This document shows, in pieces, positions 23,895 through 36,503 of a stretch of DNA of 64,000 bases. The stretch lies in NCBI GenBank assembly GCA_946807835.1, contig OX327699.1, forward strand, positions 18,154,014 to 18,218,013. The letters run 5' to 3'. The translations under genes were made by a program, and so were the position numbers. The stretch comes from Ailanthus altissimus. Taxonomy: Eukaryota; Streptophyta; Magnoliopsida; Sapindales; Simaroubaceae. The notes under the pieces are model-generated. The model was not told where the DNA came from. It was given only the letters and a program-made list of their open reading frames with translations, and did no database searches. The first letter of the stretch is position 1. Every line of letters starts with the position of its first letter.

Positions 23895-24753
23895 ACTGCT
23901 TTTATACACTGCCCATTTATGTGATTATCACCACAAAAATCACAAGTTACTTGCTGAGGTTTAACAACGTTTAATGCATCAATCTTCTTAGATAACATAA
24001 TAATTTGTGTTGCCAATGCATTGAATGTGTCAATCTCCTGCACACCAATGACTCTTCTTGGTCTAACCCATTTTGCTGGCTATTGGTAATTGTTCGCCGC
24101 CATCTCTTCTAATAGATTATAAGCCTCATCTATGGACTTATTCATTAAAGTTCCTCCAGCAGCAGCATCAATAATGGTCCTCAAATGGCTTACTAATCCA
24201 TTGTATAACTTTTGGACTAATAGTTATTTAGGGACTCCATGGTGAGGACACTTCCTCAACATGTCCTTAAAGCGCTCTCATGCCTTATACAACAACTCTC
24301 CATCAATATAACTGAATGAGGTAATGGCATTCCTCATCTTTGTCATCTTTACTAGAGGAAAAACTTGGTTAAGAATTTTTGCACTAAATCATCCCATGTT
24401 GATATGGATCCTGACGGCAATGACATCAACCAACTCTTAGCTCTGACCCTTAAAGAGAAATAGAGTAGTCTCAATTTAATGGCATCATCGAAGACTCAAT
24501 TATATTTGAATGTATTGCTAATCTTAAGAAAATTCACGATATACATATTAGGATCGTCGTTGGGAGCTCCACTGAATAGTACAAACTCTTTCAGTATTTA
24601 AATAGTATTCAGCTTGATCTCAAAATTGTTTGCATTGATGGTTGGACGTTGAATAATATTATTCGTAGTAGGAATAACATAATCCTTTAAAGATCGTTGT
24701 GGTATTATGGGCTCAAAGATAGAATTGTTAATGTTATTATTGTTTTCCTTCAT
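23895..24753 (-). pseudogene. gag of the Ogre/Tat/Athila-type element (broken)
   Basis: It starts at the minus-strand ATG ending at 24753: MKENNNNINNS, then RSLKDYVIPT, QRPTINANNFEIKLN, the classic gag start of this group. After a stop the other frames continue with a KAIWLNSL/WDDLAQKF-like segment, WERFKDMLRKCPHHG-type sequence near 24240-24290, an LVQKLYNGL-like piece near 24200, and a tail near 24100 matching EAYDLLEEMA. Gag forms the particle. Several stops and shifts are visible. Confidence 0.8.
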
Positions 24754-24896
24754 TGTATGAATTGTCAAAGTAAAATAAAATAAAATTAAAGTAAAAAAGA
24801 AAAATAAACTGAAACAAAAATAAATAAAAAATAATTTTTGAATTAAAAGTAAGTAGCTTAGTATTAGTTTTGATTTAAAGAATAGATAGAAATAGT

Positions 24897-24919
24897 CATC
24901 GGCAATTGTGCCAAAAACT
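24897..24919 (-). other. primer-binding site region
   Basis: Directly after the 5' LTR end the minus strand reads AGTTTTTGGCACAATTGCC, a mutated form of the TTTTTGGCGCCGTTGCCGGG motif that follows the 5' LTR in Athila/Ogre-like plant elements. It sets LTR end and strand. Confidence 0.8.
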
Positions 24920-25423
24920 TGATTTATGCTATAGTAGCTAAACGCCAGCATACGCTATCGTATTAAGTAATATAAGATTTGAGTCCAAATATCGTTCTCA
25001 CAGGAACTATATAATCTAATTCTTCAATCAATTAATAAAATTATGTCTACTCAAATTTTATTCAAAGAAATCTAAAATCTGAAATTTAATTAACTAAACT
25101 AGCTCTATCAATTAAACTAAACCTAAACAGCAAATAAACAAAGAGATAAATTCACCAAAGGATAATAATCTAGGGTATAAACTCATCCCCTAATATTTTA
25201 TTAGACTCATTAATATCTCAGTTAATCACTTAATACGAATTGATTGACTTAGATACTAATCTCATCACAAGCCTTTGTCAATGGTCAAGTGACTAAATTC
25301 TAACAATCACCTATATATCTATAGCAATCAAATTAGAATGTAATTCATTAAGATTAAGTCTAAATAATACCATAGATGTCATCTCGGTATTTGTCTATCC
25401 TACATAGAACTCATAGTTATTAC

Positions 25424-27623
25424 TGTTTCCGGAGATCTAAGACATGTGGGTGTATGCATATATAAGTGTGTCTATTGCCTAAACACATATCATATACGAA
25501 TTTTAACACGACGGAAGCGTAAAACATACAATAAACACAATAAATAAATATATTAATCACATTAATATATAAATAGGGTAGAGAACTCATCTCAATGTGT
25601 AACGTTATACACGTATTTTTTTCGGAGTCCGCATGGAGACCAATTTGTCGGCAGTTCTAGTCATCAACACGGTGAGCTTGATGAGCTAGAACAGTAGCCC
25701 TATAGCCAGCAAGGGATTAACTCTTAATCCTCAAAATGACCGGTGTGTGTTTTTTATCCTTTTTTGCAAAAGGATAAGAAATAGAGAATTTGAAGCAATC
25801 CACCATTGCTTCAATGGAACCATAGAAAAAAAAGAAACAATTTCATTTTTCTTTTTTCCATTTTTTTTCTCTTCTTCTTTTTTCTTCCTCGATTCCATTT
25901 CTCTCTTTCTCTCTTTCCCTCCATTTCATTTTTGCTTCTCATTCTCTTGGCAAAACTCACAACACCCACATTCACAAATTGTTTTCTCATCTCTCTCTCT
26001 TTATATATATTTAATATAATAATACTATAATATATATTATATATAATAATAATAATAATAAAATAATACTAATGGGTGCCAACTATTTGGCACCTAAAAT
26101 ATAATATTATTATATATAATATCTTATAATATAATAATAGATTAATATATTATATAATAAAATAAGAGAGATATTTTAATTATTTAACCATTAAATAATC
26201 AAAGTGTAAAATGATCATTTTGCCCCTCATAAATAGTTACTAAGTTTATCTTCTAGTGGGTCTCACCAAACCCGCACTTAGGTAAACTCAACCGAGGGTC
26301 CATAATGCATCACGTGTCATAATGCATCACGTGTCATTATACAATTAGTAAATAACAATTATTGACTAATTATTATATTTCACAGTTAAATACAGACACG
26401 CACGTATTCCCATGGTAGTGCTGAATATTGCTGGATTAAACACTTTAATCCGGCACACTACCTCAGTACACAACGAGTACACTCTATATCGTAGGACTCC
26501 CTAAGTCCTACGCCTGATTTGTCAAATGAAACTATTCTATAAGTCCGTGAGCAATGCCCCACGTACACATCACGAATATACAAATCAATGTGTTGAACCA
26601 TACAAGCTGAGGTTATAACGCATACATATAGTTCTTCCGTCATGATATCCTGGATGTGCTGGGAATATAGATTATGACCGTCAAATCCCATAATGTTCAT
26701 CAATGTCTTATCTTCAGACTCGTATCTCACGGAACAATATGTGCAAACTCTTTTGTCATATTGTTCCACTCTGGTGGAACTCTTTTCCAAGATAATTGCT
26801 TGTGGCCACAAGACTTTCTGAGATACAGTCTCGAAGCATCTGGATATCTAACTCTGGACTCCATATCTGTACACACTGGACTCCATAAGTATCGGACCAT
26901 ACCCAGCGACACCCAGCAGTCACACCATGAAAGGTCTGTGATATGCATGGAAGCAAAGTATGGTGGATCACTTACAAGCCCACTGTGGTACTTAGGTCAA
27001 AGGGCCACGTATACTACTCAAAGCGAGAGGACCCTCTGTTGACGACTTACATAAGGTGTCTATCGGAGGCCCTCGTGAGTCTGTCCTATATCCAGTCCTA
27101 ACTGGATACCCATATGTCAATACGAGCTCCAAGCTCATGGTCGGCTAGAAACAACCATCTATACCCTAGAGGTATGACATATGCTGATTTATATAAAGAT
27201 ATCCACCGATAGACCCGCGTCAGTAAAAATAGATCAGGGATAATTATTCGAGAACATACTTGCATAACTTTTATTTTCTGGCACCCGATTGCAACTCTTG
27301 CAATAATACAATTACTAGTATATTCCCAAGTCTATGTCTCATTACAGACAAGGCTTCAACTCTTAGATTTGCTGAGTATTATAATCAATTAACACTTAGT
27401 TGTGCTAATATTTAGCACTTATATGTCTCAGCATAACAAACTATAAGCCTTTATCTAAACTCCTTTAGATCTAATCTGAACCCCTTCAGATCATACAATG
27501 TTTATAACGTTACATGTATAGTACCATATATATGGGTATTAGCGATTTAATGGGAATGTACACTTGTATAAATACACAAGTATATGTACATTCAGGGATG
27601 GCATGTAAGCACCGACCCTAACA
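25424..27623 (-). repeat. 3' LTR of copia-2
   Basis: 2.20 kb. The + strand runs from TGTTTCCGGAGATCTAAGAC to CCGACCCTAACA. It matches 31799-33913 throughout, with mostly transition differences and a few indels. It contains pyrimidine-rich (25830-25990) and AT-rich (25990-26160) parts with an ATA microsatellite, and a stretch of overlapping frames at 26458-27042 that are LTR by-products. Confidence 0.88.
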
Positions 27624-27640
27624 ATCTCTCACTTGCTTTA
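27624..27640 (-). other. polypurine tract of copia-2
   Basis: The minus strand reads GCAAGTGAGAGATTG directly before the LTR start TGTTAGGGTCGG. It is the same position and type as in copia-1 (AAGTGGGAGTT). Confidence 0.75.
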
Positions 27641-30290
27641 GTATTATTCCTGATGGCATTTCATACACATCAACTCTACATGTTTCATAAACACTTTAAG
27701 AGTCACGGCCTTACAAAGTGGGTCCGCTAAATTATTTATAAAGCACTTCTATAAATAATCACATCTCCTTCAGCCAGGATCCCTCTAGTCATGTGAGACT
27801 CATCTAATCATAATTAGAGTACTGGTGTCCTCTTGGCACTTCGGCTTATACAATAGCCTTGTTTTGTTGTAAACTATGGGATAGGATCTATGTGTCTTGG
27901 AACTCTTCCAAGGCCTGCGATAACCCTACGAATCCTCACTGTCGCTTCCGCTGCGTACTTTGATAAGCAATGAATCCCAGTTTGGTGCAATGCCAACTTA
28001 CTTAGTACTAATGAGAATGAGCACATTGCTCAGATGTAGACTCTTTATCATCTAGGTCAAACTTGAAGTCTGACTTCGTGCGTCTTTTTACTTGTAAGTC
28101 ATTTTCTCTATATTTGAGAAACTTATCCTTTGTACCCTCAAAGTACCTTAGGATATGTTTGACTACCATTAAATGGTGGTCACCTGAATTAGACTAAAAT
28201 CGGCTCGTAACTTTTACAGCCAAACTGATCTTAGGTCTCAAACACATCATAGCATACATCAAACTCTGAAGAGTTAATGTATCTGGTACGTTAGACACTC
28301 TAACTCTCTCATATGAAGAGACACTCTCCTCGAAAGATGAACACCAGGTCTAAAAGATATGTTAATTATCTCATAGTTAACAAACCGTGCCTTTTTTAGG
28401 ATGCTATTGATGTGAAATGATTTGGGAGAGTCCTATCAGCTTCTTAACTCTATCTTTATAAAGCTTGATATTGAGTATAAAGGAAGCCTCTCCCAAATCC
28501 TTCATGGAGAAATTCTTACAAGTTACTTTAACCGACTATAACATACTGACATCATTCTCAATGACTAGTATGTCATCAACAAAGAGCATCAAGAAAACTA
28601 TCATACTCCCACTGACCTTTCATACACACTTGACCAGAAGTCTGACTGGACGTAAAACCTTCAGGCTATTCCATGAATATCTCTTATTTGAGATATTCAT
28701 TCCAGAACACCTTGTTTACATCCATCTGCCAAACTTCAAAGTCATAATATGCTGCAAGAGCCAATAAAATACCAATTGACTTTAGCAACAATATTAATCT
28801 AAAGGTTTCCTCTTATTTGATCCCAGATCATTAATGATTACCTTTCTAAAATCAATATAGAGCCTAAAAGGTCTCTACCTTCAATCTGGCTCCCGCTACC
28901 TCTTTGTAAATCCTTTACAACCAATGAGAACAATTTCCACGGGTAGCTTAACTAAGTCACAGACTTGATTTTGATGCATATAGTCAATTTTTATTTTTAT
29001 GGCTTCTTGCTACTTTCTCAAATCGATGTCTGACATCGACTCGCTATATAGGTCAAGGATGATTTTCTTCTACCAAGAAAAATCTAAGTTCATCTTCAGG
29101 TATCATCCATACCTAAAAAGTGACTTAAACATCATTTCTGACCCATTTGGAGATGTGCTAAAAGGTCACTGTTTAATTAAGCCTGAGTTCACATCCTTGG
29201 TTCATTGATTTCTAGATTGACTTCACCAAGCTCAATCTTTCTTTGATTCCCATGACCCATGAGAAACTCTTTCTCTAGGATAATAGTATACTGAGAAACG
29301 AACACACTTCGCTTCTCTAAATCATAGAACTAGTATCATATTAAATTCATAGGATACTCAATGAACCTATAGTTTGTACCTCTTGGGTGTTGTTTATCTT
29401 ACCGTGTAACTCTTATAAAATAAGATACCCTACAGCGTAACTCTTACGTAAGTAGGACAACCCCAAGTGTTAACTTACTTAAGATACGGTTTCTTTCCTT
29501 TCTGTATCTCATACAGAATGGAAAGAACAGCTTGTGATAGAACTCTACTAAATAAGTAGTTGTGTTTAGAGTAGATACTCATAGATATAGATCAGTAACA
29601 CTCATTATCAATCGAACCATATCTAATCAAGTCTGATTCCTCATTTCCTAAACATCATTATGTTGTGGATTACCTAGAGGACTATAGTGAGTAAGAATCT
29701 CATTCTCCCTTAAACAAATGGTAATTTGCTGTTAATGTACTCACTACTTTGATCTAATCGAAAGGATGTGACATACATACTAGTATGTTTGGTTATCTCC
29801 GTGAATACATTATTTATAAACTGGTTAAGTCTTTATGGTCAGATTAGAAATCCAACCATCCTTAACTAGACGGATAAGCATCTCACGCCTAAATGACCAA
29901 AACTCACATACCACATCTCTGTATCATTTAAGGATTCCAATCTATAGACACTTCTACCTGTATATAATATCTATTTATTTACTGATATTTAGCTAATAAA
30001 ACATTATACTAATTATGCAATATAACTATTATATTGCATACTAGAAGTAAGTCAAGCTGCCCAACAACTTGGACCTGCAAGAAATCACTATTTCTTACTC
30101 TCAACTTTACTTCTATAAGTTGTTGCATTCTAATCTCTTTTAATCCCTGCAACATTTTACAGATATGAGAAAGACGTGCAGTATCTCATACCCAGCTTGA
30201 ACTGGCATCTTTTTCCCTAGAAATGTCTATATTTGTCAAACACAAACCTATGAGAGTCTTCCTGACAATTATAAGGTTTGTAGGGTAGAG
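27641..30290 (-). pseudogene. copia-2 pol (integrase, RT, RNase H) heavily degraded
   Basis: It aligns with the copia-1 pol region piece by piece. The RNase H end is near 27680-27790. The RT-RNase H junction is near 28080-28460, where + strand text such as AAACTTATCCTTTGTACCCT also occurs in copia-1 near 6890. RT follows near 28480-29000, integrase core near 29450-29760 (the complement of an HNGV-like region near 29640-29690), and GAG-pre-integrase near 29820-30200. Every part has many stops; the integrase-finger part is shortened compared with copia-1. No domain could give a working protein. Confidence 0.7.
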
Positions 30291-30660
30291 GAATTTCCAA
30301 TACCCAATCATACTGTAGTGGAAACATTTTCTACCTATACGCTCTCTTGTTGATCTTTAGATAAATATTGCTTTTAAGAATTTATGCTGGGTATCTGCCT
30401 CATCTTCTTCTTATCACATATCTGGTCTCACCAGATATACTTGGAGTAAAAGATAAAGCACCATAAGCAAAGAGGGTCATACTCTCTCTATTCAATCCAC
30501 TAGAGAGATATTATCAGAATTACCTTATGGTAAACTCTGATCAACAATAAATTTAAATTTTTTCGAATCTAGATTCATCCGCCGGTCAGAGTAATTCTTA
30601 GTACCCTATAGTTGGATTGCATCAACTATGTACACAACTGGTTCGTAGTGGCCATTATTC
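30291..30660 (-). pseudogene. copia-2 gag remnant
   Basis: Only parts of gag remain. The + strand complement of the KSKGKKKI/LLIQCAS region of copia-1 appears at about 30400-30490 (AAAGATAAAGCACCATAAGC), then short sequence equivalent to the leader-gag junction. Most of the central gag found in copia-1 at 9700-10100 is deleted. Confidence 0.6.
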
Positions 30661-31780
30661 TTGATAGGCCAAAATTAACGAGAGATGTGAGCGAAATGGT
30701 CATTAAATTGCTAATAGAACGTTTTAAATTATGGGTATACTAATTATACATTTTAGTTTAAAACACCATCCCACTGTTTTACATAATCCCGGTAATCTCT
30801 TGAACGGAAAGACGATAATTTAAACTCTTTTAAACTATACAGCGAGTAGTAGATCCCATTAAAATTTACTCAGGCCTCACGCTGTAGCTATATTGGCCTT
30901 TGTAAACCCAACAGGTAGACAACACTTGTCAATTGCATCTCATGCAACTCTTACCACTTGATCCTAAATACACCTTATTCTCACGCTGTAGCAATATTGG
31001 ATAAGTGTATTCCAGATTAACTTATCAATGATCAAATATATGCTATCGATACTACCCTCACGCTGTAGCAATATTGGCCAATATTTTCGCAAATATTTGC
31101 CTCATCTTATGTTTAACCGATATAGTCTAAAGCCCAACCGACTAAGTCCCTCACATTGTAGCAATATTGGGAAAAGACCGACGTGACTCGTCTAACACCG
31201 TATTGACAAGACAAATAATAATAAAATATTATCTCATAATATAATATTCTTCAATCTAATTAAGAGAGATTTTTGTATCCTTGGTCTCCATTCGCCTAGG
31301 AAGGTGATTCTTAATTAATTAATTTTTTTATGCAAGCACAACTAACCCCCACCAGTAAGGCTCTCATTGTGGTTACCAGCACAGAAAAATTAATTCTAAT
31401 TTATAATGCAAACCGATAACTTTTTATCACTGCATCTCATAAATATCGATTTATAATGTAGACTGATAACTTTTATCACTACATCTCATACATCTACACA
31501 TGAAAAATTAATTTTGAAACATTGTTCAAAATCACTGTAGCTATGAACAGTAAAAATACCGTTCATGTGCTACTGTTTAAGTGAACTGTATGCTGCCGCA
31601 GTGCCAAATTTCATCGCTGTAGTGCTGGGAGGTCGAACCCCTAGCACCGCGGCGCCGCCCCTTGGCGCTGCAGCGCCCAGTACTTCCCCTTTGGCATACC
31701 TGTTTCAACACTTGAAACGCGTCATTTACACTGGGCCTTTTCATCCATTCACTCAAACAACACCTATATATGTCATAAAT
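30661..31780 (-). other. copia-2 leader with four spaced CTGTAGCAATATTGG motifs
   Basis: This is noncoding between primer site and gag. The + strand carries CACGCTGTAGCTATATTGG (about 30877), CACGCTGTAGCAATATTGG (30982 and 31058) and CACATTGTAGCAATATTGG (31152), spaced 75-105 bp. The equivalent four sites in copia-1 all read GATCT in place of the AATATT core. Near the primer site is a GC-rich island (31600-31690) with TTGGCGCTGCAGCGCCCAG. A 77-codon frame at 31565-31798 overlaps it and is not considered a gene. Confidence 0.7.
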
Positions 31781-31793
31781 GGCTCTGATACCA
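31781..31793 (-). other. initiator-Met tRNA primer-binding site of copia-2
   Basis: The minus strand reads TGGTATCAGAGCC, the standard plant copia primer site complementary to the 3' end of initiator methionine tRNA, five bases inside the 5' LTR end. Confidence 0.92.
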
Positions 31794-31798
31794 TTTAA

Positions 31799-32407
31799 TG
31801 TCGGGGATCTAAGACATGCAGGTGTATGTATGTATAAGTGTGTCTATTGCCTAAACACGTATCATATATGAATTTTAATGCTGCGGAAGTATAAAATATG
31901 TAATAAACATAATAAATAAATATATTAATCACATTAATATATAAATAGGGTAGAGAACTCACCTCAACGTGTAACGTTATACACGTATTTTTTTCGAAGC
32001 CCGTATGGAGACCAACTCGTGGGCAGTTCTAGTCACCAACACGGTGGGCTTGATGAGCTAAAACAGCAGTCCTATAGCCAGCATGGGATTAACTCTTAAT
32101 CCCAAAAATGGCCGGTGTGTATTTTTCATCATTTTCTCCAAAAGGATAAGAAATGGAGAATTTGAAGCAATCCACCGTTGCTTCAAATAAAACCATAGAA
32201 AAATAAAACAATTTTGTTTTTTCCTTTTTCCATATTTTTTTCTTCTTCTTCATCTTTCTTTTTCCTCAGTTCCATTTCTCTCTTTCTCTCTTTTTCTCCG
32301 TTTCATTTTTGCTTCTCATTCTCTCAGCAACACCCACGTTCACAAATTATTTTCTCATCTTTCTCTCCATTTATATATATCTAATATAATAATAACATAA
32401 TATATCT

Positions 32408-32443
<36 letters not shown>

Positions 32444-33913
32444 TAATACTAATGGGTGCTAACTATTTGACACCTAAAATATAATATTATTATATATAAT
32501 ATTTTATAATATAATATAATAATATATTATATAATAAAATAAGAGAGATATTTTGATTATTTAACCATTAAATAATTAAAGTGTGAAATGATCATTTTAC
32601 CCCTCATAAATAGTTACTAAGTTTATCCCTTCGTGGGTCCCATTAAACCCGCACTTGGATAAACTCAACTGAGGGTCCACAATGTACCACGTGCCATTAT
32701 ACAATTAATAAATAATAATTATTGACTAATTGTTATATTTTACACTTAAATACAGACACGTACGCATTCCCGTGGTAGTGCTGAATATTGATGGATTAAA
32801 CACTTTAATCTGGAATACTGCCCCAATACACAACGAGTACACTCTATATCGCAGGACTCTCTAGATCCTACGCTCGATTTGTCAAATGAAACTATTCTAT
32901 AAGTCCGTGAGCAATGCCTCATGCACACGTCACGGATATACAAATCAACGTTTTGAACTATACAAGCTGAGCTTCCAACGCATACGTATAGTCCTTCCGT
33001 CATAATATCCTGTATGTGATGTAGATATAGATTATCACCGTCAAATCCCCTAGTGTTCATCCATGTCTTATCTCCAAACTCGTATATCACAAAACAATAT
33101 GCGCAAACTCTTTTGTCATATTATTCCACTCTGGTGGAACTCTTTTCCAGGATAATTGCTTGTGGCCACAAGACTTTCTGAGATACAGTCTTGAAACATC
33201 TGGACATCTAACTCATTATACGAGTTGATGGATCCCATATCTGTACACACCGGACTCCATAAGCATCGAACCATACCTAGCGACACCCAGCGGTTACACC
33301 GTGGCACTCAGGTCAAAGGACCACGTATACTACTCAACTCGAGAGGATCCTCCATTGACGGCTTACATAAGGTGTCTATCAGAGGCCCTCGTGAGTTTGT
33401 CCCATATCCAGTCCTAACTGGATACCCATATGTCAATACGAGCTTCAAGCTCATGGTCGGCTAGGAACAACCATCTATATCATATAGGTTTATATAAAGA
33501 TATCCATTGATAGACCCACGTCGGCATAAATAGATCAGGGACAATTATTCGAGAACATACTTGTTCAACTTGCATTTTCTGGCACCCGATTGTAACTATG
33601 CAGTTACTAGTATATTCCCAGATCTATGCCCCATTACAGATAAGGCTCCAACTCTTGAATTTGTTGAGTATTATAACCAGCTAACACTTAGCTGTGTTAT
33701 TATTTAGCAATTATATGTCTTAGCATGGCTAATTATAAGCTCTGATCTGAACTCCTTTAGATATGATCTGAACTCCTTCATATCATACAATGTCTGTAAC
33801 GTTACATGCATAGTACGATATATATGAGTATTAGCGATTTAATGGGAATACACTTGTATAAATACACAAGTATATGTACATTTAGGGATGACACGTAAGC
33901 ACCGACCCTAACA
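31799..33913 (-). repeat. 5' LTR of copia-2
   Basis: 2.12 kb with ends TGTTAGGGTCGGTGC (33913) and CCCCGACA (31799) on the minus strand. Its ATA microsatellite (about 32411-32447) is longer than the one in the sister LTR (26041-26067). It lacks a short segment near 33300 that the 3' LTR has around 26920-26990. Confidence 0.88.
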
Positions 33914-34743
33914 ATTACCTATGATCATGTATCAAACAAAATAGGCTAAACACATGAATCCTTTTGTTAAGTTCATAATGGCTCCTTAATTATTAAAATC
34001 AAGATTGAATGAATTAACTATATGTATTAAGTTTAATAACTAAGAATTAACAAAATCTAACTACATACTAGGTTCACATAGTCTAACACTAGAATAACAA
34101 GCTTAGCTCATCACAAAGCTAAAAGTATCAAACCAATCTATAAAGAATAGCAAGAACAAGAACATAATGATAAGAAAAACTAATCAAGAAGACGTCTTAG
34201 GTTACTTCTCTCTCAATCTTAACTTGAAGCTTAATTTTTGAACTTGAATATTGATTTCTTGACTTTAATCTTTTGATTTTGTGTTGTGAATTCTTTCTCT
34301 AAGTTTTGTTTTTTTAAATTCTATGTTTAAACCCTCAAAATAGTATTTTTATAAGTATGAGAAACCCTAGGGGTAAAGAGCTTCGAATCTAAGTCGAAAT
34401 AGAATTCAAAATGAAAGATTTTTCATATATTATATTTGCGCCGAGGTGTCAAGACCTGGAAGTCATGAAACATTATTTTTTGATAGAGCACCACGGCACT
34501 CCACATTATGCCTAGGTGTCGCGGTAACCAGACCTATTATGGCCAGGTCTCATAAAATTATTATATCTCTTTCATTTCGCGTCTGTTTTCATCTCTGTTT
34601 GTTCTTATTCGTCCATTTTCTATTATGCACCTATTTTTGATTTAAAAAATATATAATTAAATAGCCAAATATTCATAATTGAATAGCAAAATATGAAAGT
34701 TAGAGACTAAATACACTAATACATGTATGCCCTTATTAAGCTG

Positions 34744-35953
34744 CCCATGCAGCCATACTTTGCAGGGATGCTAGCTTGACTAAGTGTAACTCCCTCCTAA
34801 TTAGGTTCTAATTCCAAAAGGGTCTTAGCTAGTCTGTATGTCATGTAGGTAAGGGCAGGGTTGTCCTCACCCCACTACTAGGAGTTGTGCCACCTTTAGC
34901 ATTTTAGGAGTAACATTGGGGAACAAAAGGGTTTTTATTACCTCTCCTTTCATAGGCTTTAGAACCCCATCCTTGGATTTCTTTCTTCAGTTAAAAGCTG
35001 GAACGATAATTGGTTCATTGCTGGGGATGAATGGGGTCAAGTGGTCCCAAAACAGATGTCGTCCCCTCAGATTTCGTATTGAACGCATGTCTTCTTTTTC
35101 TCATTTATTCCTTTTAGCTGTCTTTTTTTTTTTTAATTTACACTTGAATTTCAGAGACCTGAGTGACCGATTTTGAGGTCTCTGAAAATAGAACTGCTCA
35201 AATCGAAGCTGCTCTTACCTATATTTCTCTTATGGAGGATTTACTATCCCTTGTCAGCCTTATGCAATTAGGCCAATTGTAAAAGGTCCACAATGGAATG
35301 TCACGTAAATGCAGTAAGTCATATCATTATTGCATTTCTTTTTGACCCAATCTGTTCTTTTTATTTATTAACTTTACTTCTATTTTGCAGGAATTGTCGA
35401 ACATAATAAAGGTGACATGAGGAAGAAGGGGCAAACTGAAGGCCTCAGTTTGATGTTAAAAGGTTAGGGTGACCTCAATCTTGACAATATAATAGGGCTT
35501 CTCTTCAACCCAGAAGGAAGAGGCCAGCATAGGGCTAGTGTTTGAGGAAGACACGAGCCAACTGGCCAAATTAGTAGGGGTCGAGGAAGCATCTAGGAAG
35601 ACAGAGACTCGTGGGCCTCTAGAGGTGGAAGAAGAACTAGCCCCCACTTTATTCAGTCTAGCCCTCAAGATAAAGCCTAAACCACCTCGATATAAACACC
35701 GATGCAGACTTTTTAACGACCTCCCAGACTAACTGAAGAGTCCAGTTTAGAAGCTCAGGGGTACCTCTGATAACAATAGGTCCTTCTTTGATTGTGATCC
35801 AAACGTGCTGGTAACAAAATTGAGGGGTGACTTAGCATACATGATTCCAATAATGCAGGAGCTGAAGTGCTATATAGACCCTTTCTGGGCAGCTCAATCT
35901 CTACTTTAGACTCCATCACAAGGTTTCATACTGCTATGAACTCTATCTTAGAT
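34744..35953 (+). pseudogene. middle exons of the Tat antisense gene
   Basis: This is the continuation of the gene after the 13-kb insertion. The first codons (PMQPYFAGML) are in phase with HAEFLRLSLRL before the insertion. A VKSWNDNWF-like stretch near 34990-35020 matches the family's conserved SSIKSWKxRFF region. A probable intron ends CTATTTTGCAG at about 35390. Acidic sequence follows (TSQLAKLVGVEEASRK near 35550). Stops at several points show that it is dead. The 86-codon frame at 34916-35176 is only partly in the coding phase. Confidence 0.55.
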
Positions 35954-36503
35954 GTAAGGCTTTTCTCTCTTTATATCTCCTTTCTTTTTGTTTATGCATC
36001 TTTTTTTATACTAACTGGATATTTATTTGCAATATTCCTATGTTTTTTTTCTTAGTTTCGAATCGAGATTATGGATATAGTAGTGAGGGCCTACCAAGCT
36101 AAGGAAAGCTTTGAAAATGGGAGGCAAGAGGCATTGTAGACCAACTAGAAGGCCAACAAGGAGCGCGAAAGGGTGCGTAAACTGACCGAGCAGATAGAGG
36201 GCCTTGAGAGTGGTCGAGCTGAGGTAAAAAGATAAGTGTTAGAACTAAAGCACCAAAATAGGCTGCTAAAATAGGAGATGGCCAACTTATTGGCCATTGT
36301 TGAAAGTCGGACATCTGAGTTAGTTAATCATAACGATGAGCTATAAAGGCAACTTGTAGTGGCTCAAAAGGAAATAGAGCTAATCGAGCATATCATAGCA
36401 AACTTGGCTGCTCAGATAGAAGAGCCGATAGGGTCCTGGTTAGCCAGTCATACCGACGACTCGACAAGGCGTGGCTGAGGGTTTTTAGAGATCGGTCGAC
36501 CTC

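Larger units (their letters stand above)
25424..33913 (-). mobile_element. Ty1/copia retrotransposon, long-LTR family (copia-2), complete ends
   Basis: 8.49 kb with a perfect duplication ATTAC (25419-25423 and 33914-33918) and LTRs at 25424-27623 and 31799-33913. It has a clean initiator-Met primer site (31781-31793) and a polypurine tract next to the 3' LTR. Sequence outside its ends rejoins the host LTR exactly as in the sister LTR at 21780-21830. Gag and pol are shorter and more damaged than in copia-1, with which it shares leader layout and LTR family. It is the innermost insertion of the chain, so it is younger than its three hosts. Confidence 0.9.
21277..34738 (-). mobile_element. Ogre/Tat/Athila-type Ty3 element, pol lost, carrying a nested copia
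   Basis: The + strand starts TGATTGGTGCTATAG (21277) and ends ATGCCCTTATTA (34738). The duplication is GGCTG (21272-21276) against AGCTG (34739-34743), one transition. The LTRs are 21277-22087 (3', incomplete) and 24920-25423 plus 33919-34738 (5'). Primer site, gag and the conserved motif before the 3' end are present, but the internal region is only about 2.8 kb and contains no RT, RNase H or integrase. It sits in the antisense gene of the Tat element. Copia-2 later inserted into its 5' LTR. Confidence 0.8.
24920..34738 (-). repeat. 5' LTR of the Ogre/Tat/Athila-type element, split by copia-2
   Basis: The pieces 24920-25423 and 33919-34738 total about 1.32 kb. On the minus strand it begins TAATAAGGGCAT, a mutated TGATAAGGGC start, and ends TAAATCA next to the primer site. 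The part nearest its start (34436-34560) contains CACGGCACTCC and GCGCCGAGGTGTC motifs like the GC-rich islands of the sister solo LTRs. Confidence 0.75.

Noticed and set aside
25830..26160. Pyrimidine-rich and ATA-repeat stretches as a separate repeat element
   Set aside because: They occur at the same place in both copia-2 LTRs (also 32210-32530), so they are part of the LTR.
26458..27042. Overlapping frames of 70-122 codons on both strands, with relatives at 32746-33464
   Set aside because: All are in the copia-2 LTRs, overlap each other on opposite strands, and show no protein motif.
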